A stretch of DNA of 5,234 nucleotides from Campylobacterales bacterium (GTDB lineage Bacteria > Campylobacterota > Campylobacteria > Campylobacterales > JALSKU01), in assembly GCA_027038235.1 (NCBI GenBank), contig JALVXV010000007.1, forward strand, positions 1 to 5,234, written 5' to 3'. The notes under the pieces are model-generated. The model searched no databases, was not told the DNA's origin, and saw only the letters and a list, made by a program, of their open reading frames with translations. The position numbers and the translations under genes are program-made. Positions 5,225 through 5,234 of this stretch are shown piece by piece. Position 1 is the stretch's first letter. The number at the start of each line of letters is the position of its first letter.

Positions 5225-5234
5225 GTTATCATGA

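Noticed and set aside
5022..5234. A plus-strand open frame opposite the HMA protein gene
   Set aside because: The minus-strand frame has a signal peptide, a GMTCPLC motif and a good ribosome binding site; the plus-strand frame is its shadow and has no family features.

Overview
The window is AT-rich and dense with genes. Its codon use (Arg as AGA, Leu as TTA), short gaps and protein character fit a Campylobacterota (epsilonproteobacterial) genome, probably a free-living or vent/sediment type. This placement is an inference from sequence style, not a database match.

Left part (1-3117, + strand): the end of a moeA-like molybdenum cofactor gene, then a tungstate/molybdate ABC importer in the order binding protein (wtpA), ATPase (wtpC), permease (wtpB). 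Two gene junctions, moeA/wtpA and wtpC/wtpB, carry tandem 7-bp repeats of two families (ATGAAAA/ATTAAAA and AATTACG/AATCACG). The first family supplies the stop codons of moeA and wtpC. The repeats also stretch the apparent N-termini of wtpA and wtpB, so the true starts lie further inside (262 and 2350).

Middle (3118-4444): a TATAAT promoter, a selenocysteine tRNA gene (selC, anticodon TCA, long variable arm), a hairpin-plus-T-run terminator, then selD for selenophosphate synthetase. selD has an in-frame TGA at codon 19, exactly where the catalytic Cys/Sec of the family sits. A strong hairpin with a GGA loop follows the TGA at the spacing expected of a bacterial SECIS. The gene is therefore a 346-residue selenoprotein, which ordinary gene calling would shorten to start near 3686.

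Right part (4445-5234): a small HAD-fold protein of the soluble P-type-ATPase-like kind lies 5 bases after selD and is probably in its operon. It converges, with a 1-base gap, on a minus-strand gene for an exported MerP-like heavy-metal-binding domain. A GC-rich, operator-like site lies upstream of that gene.

Together, Mo/W uptake, Mo/W insertion into molybdopterin and selenium activation are what an organism needs to make a selenocysteine-containing Mo/W enzyme such as formate dehydrogenase. That enzyme is not in the window, so the link is inferred.
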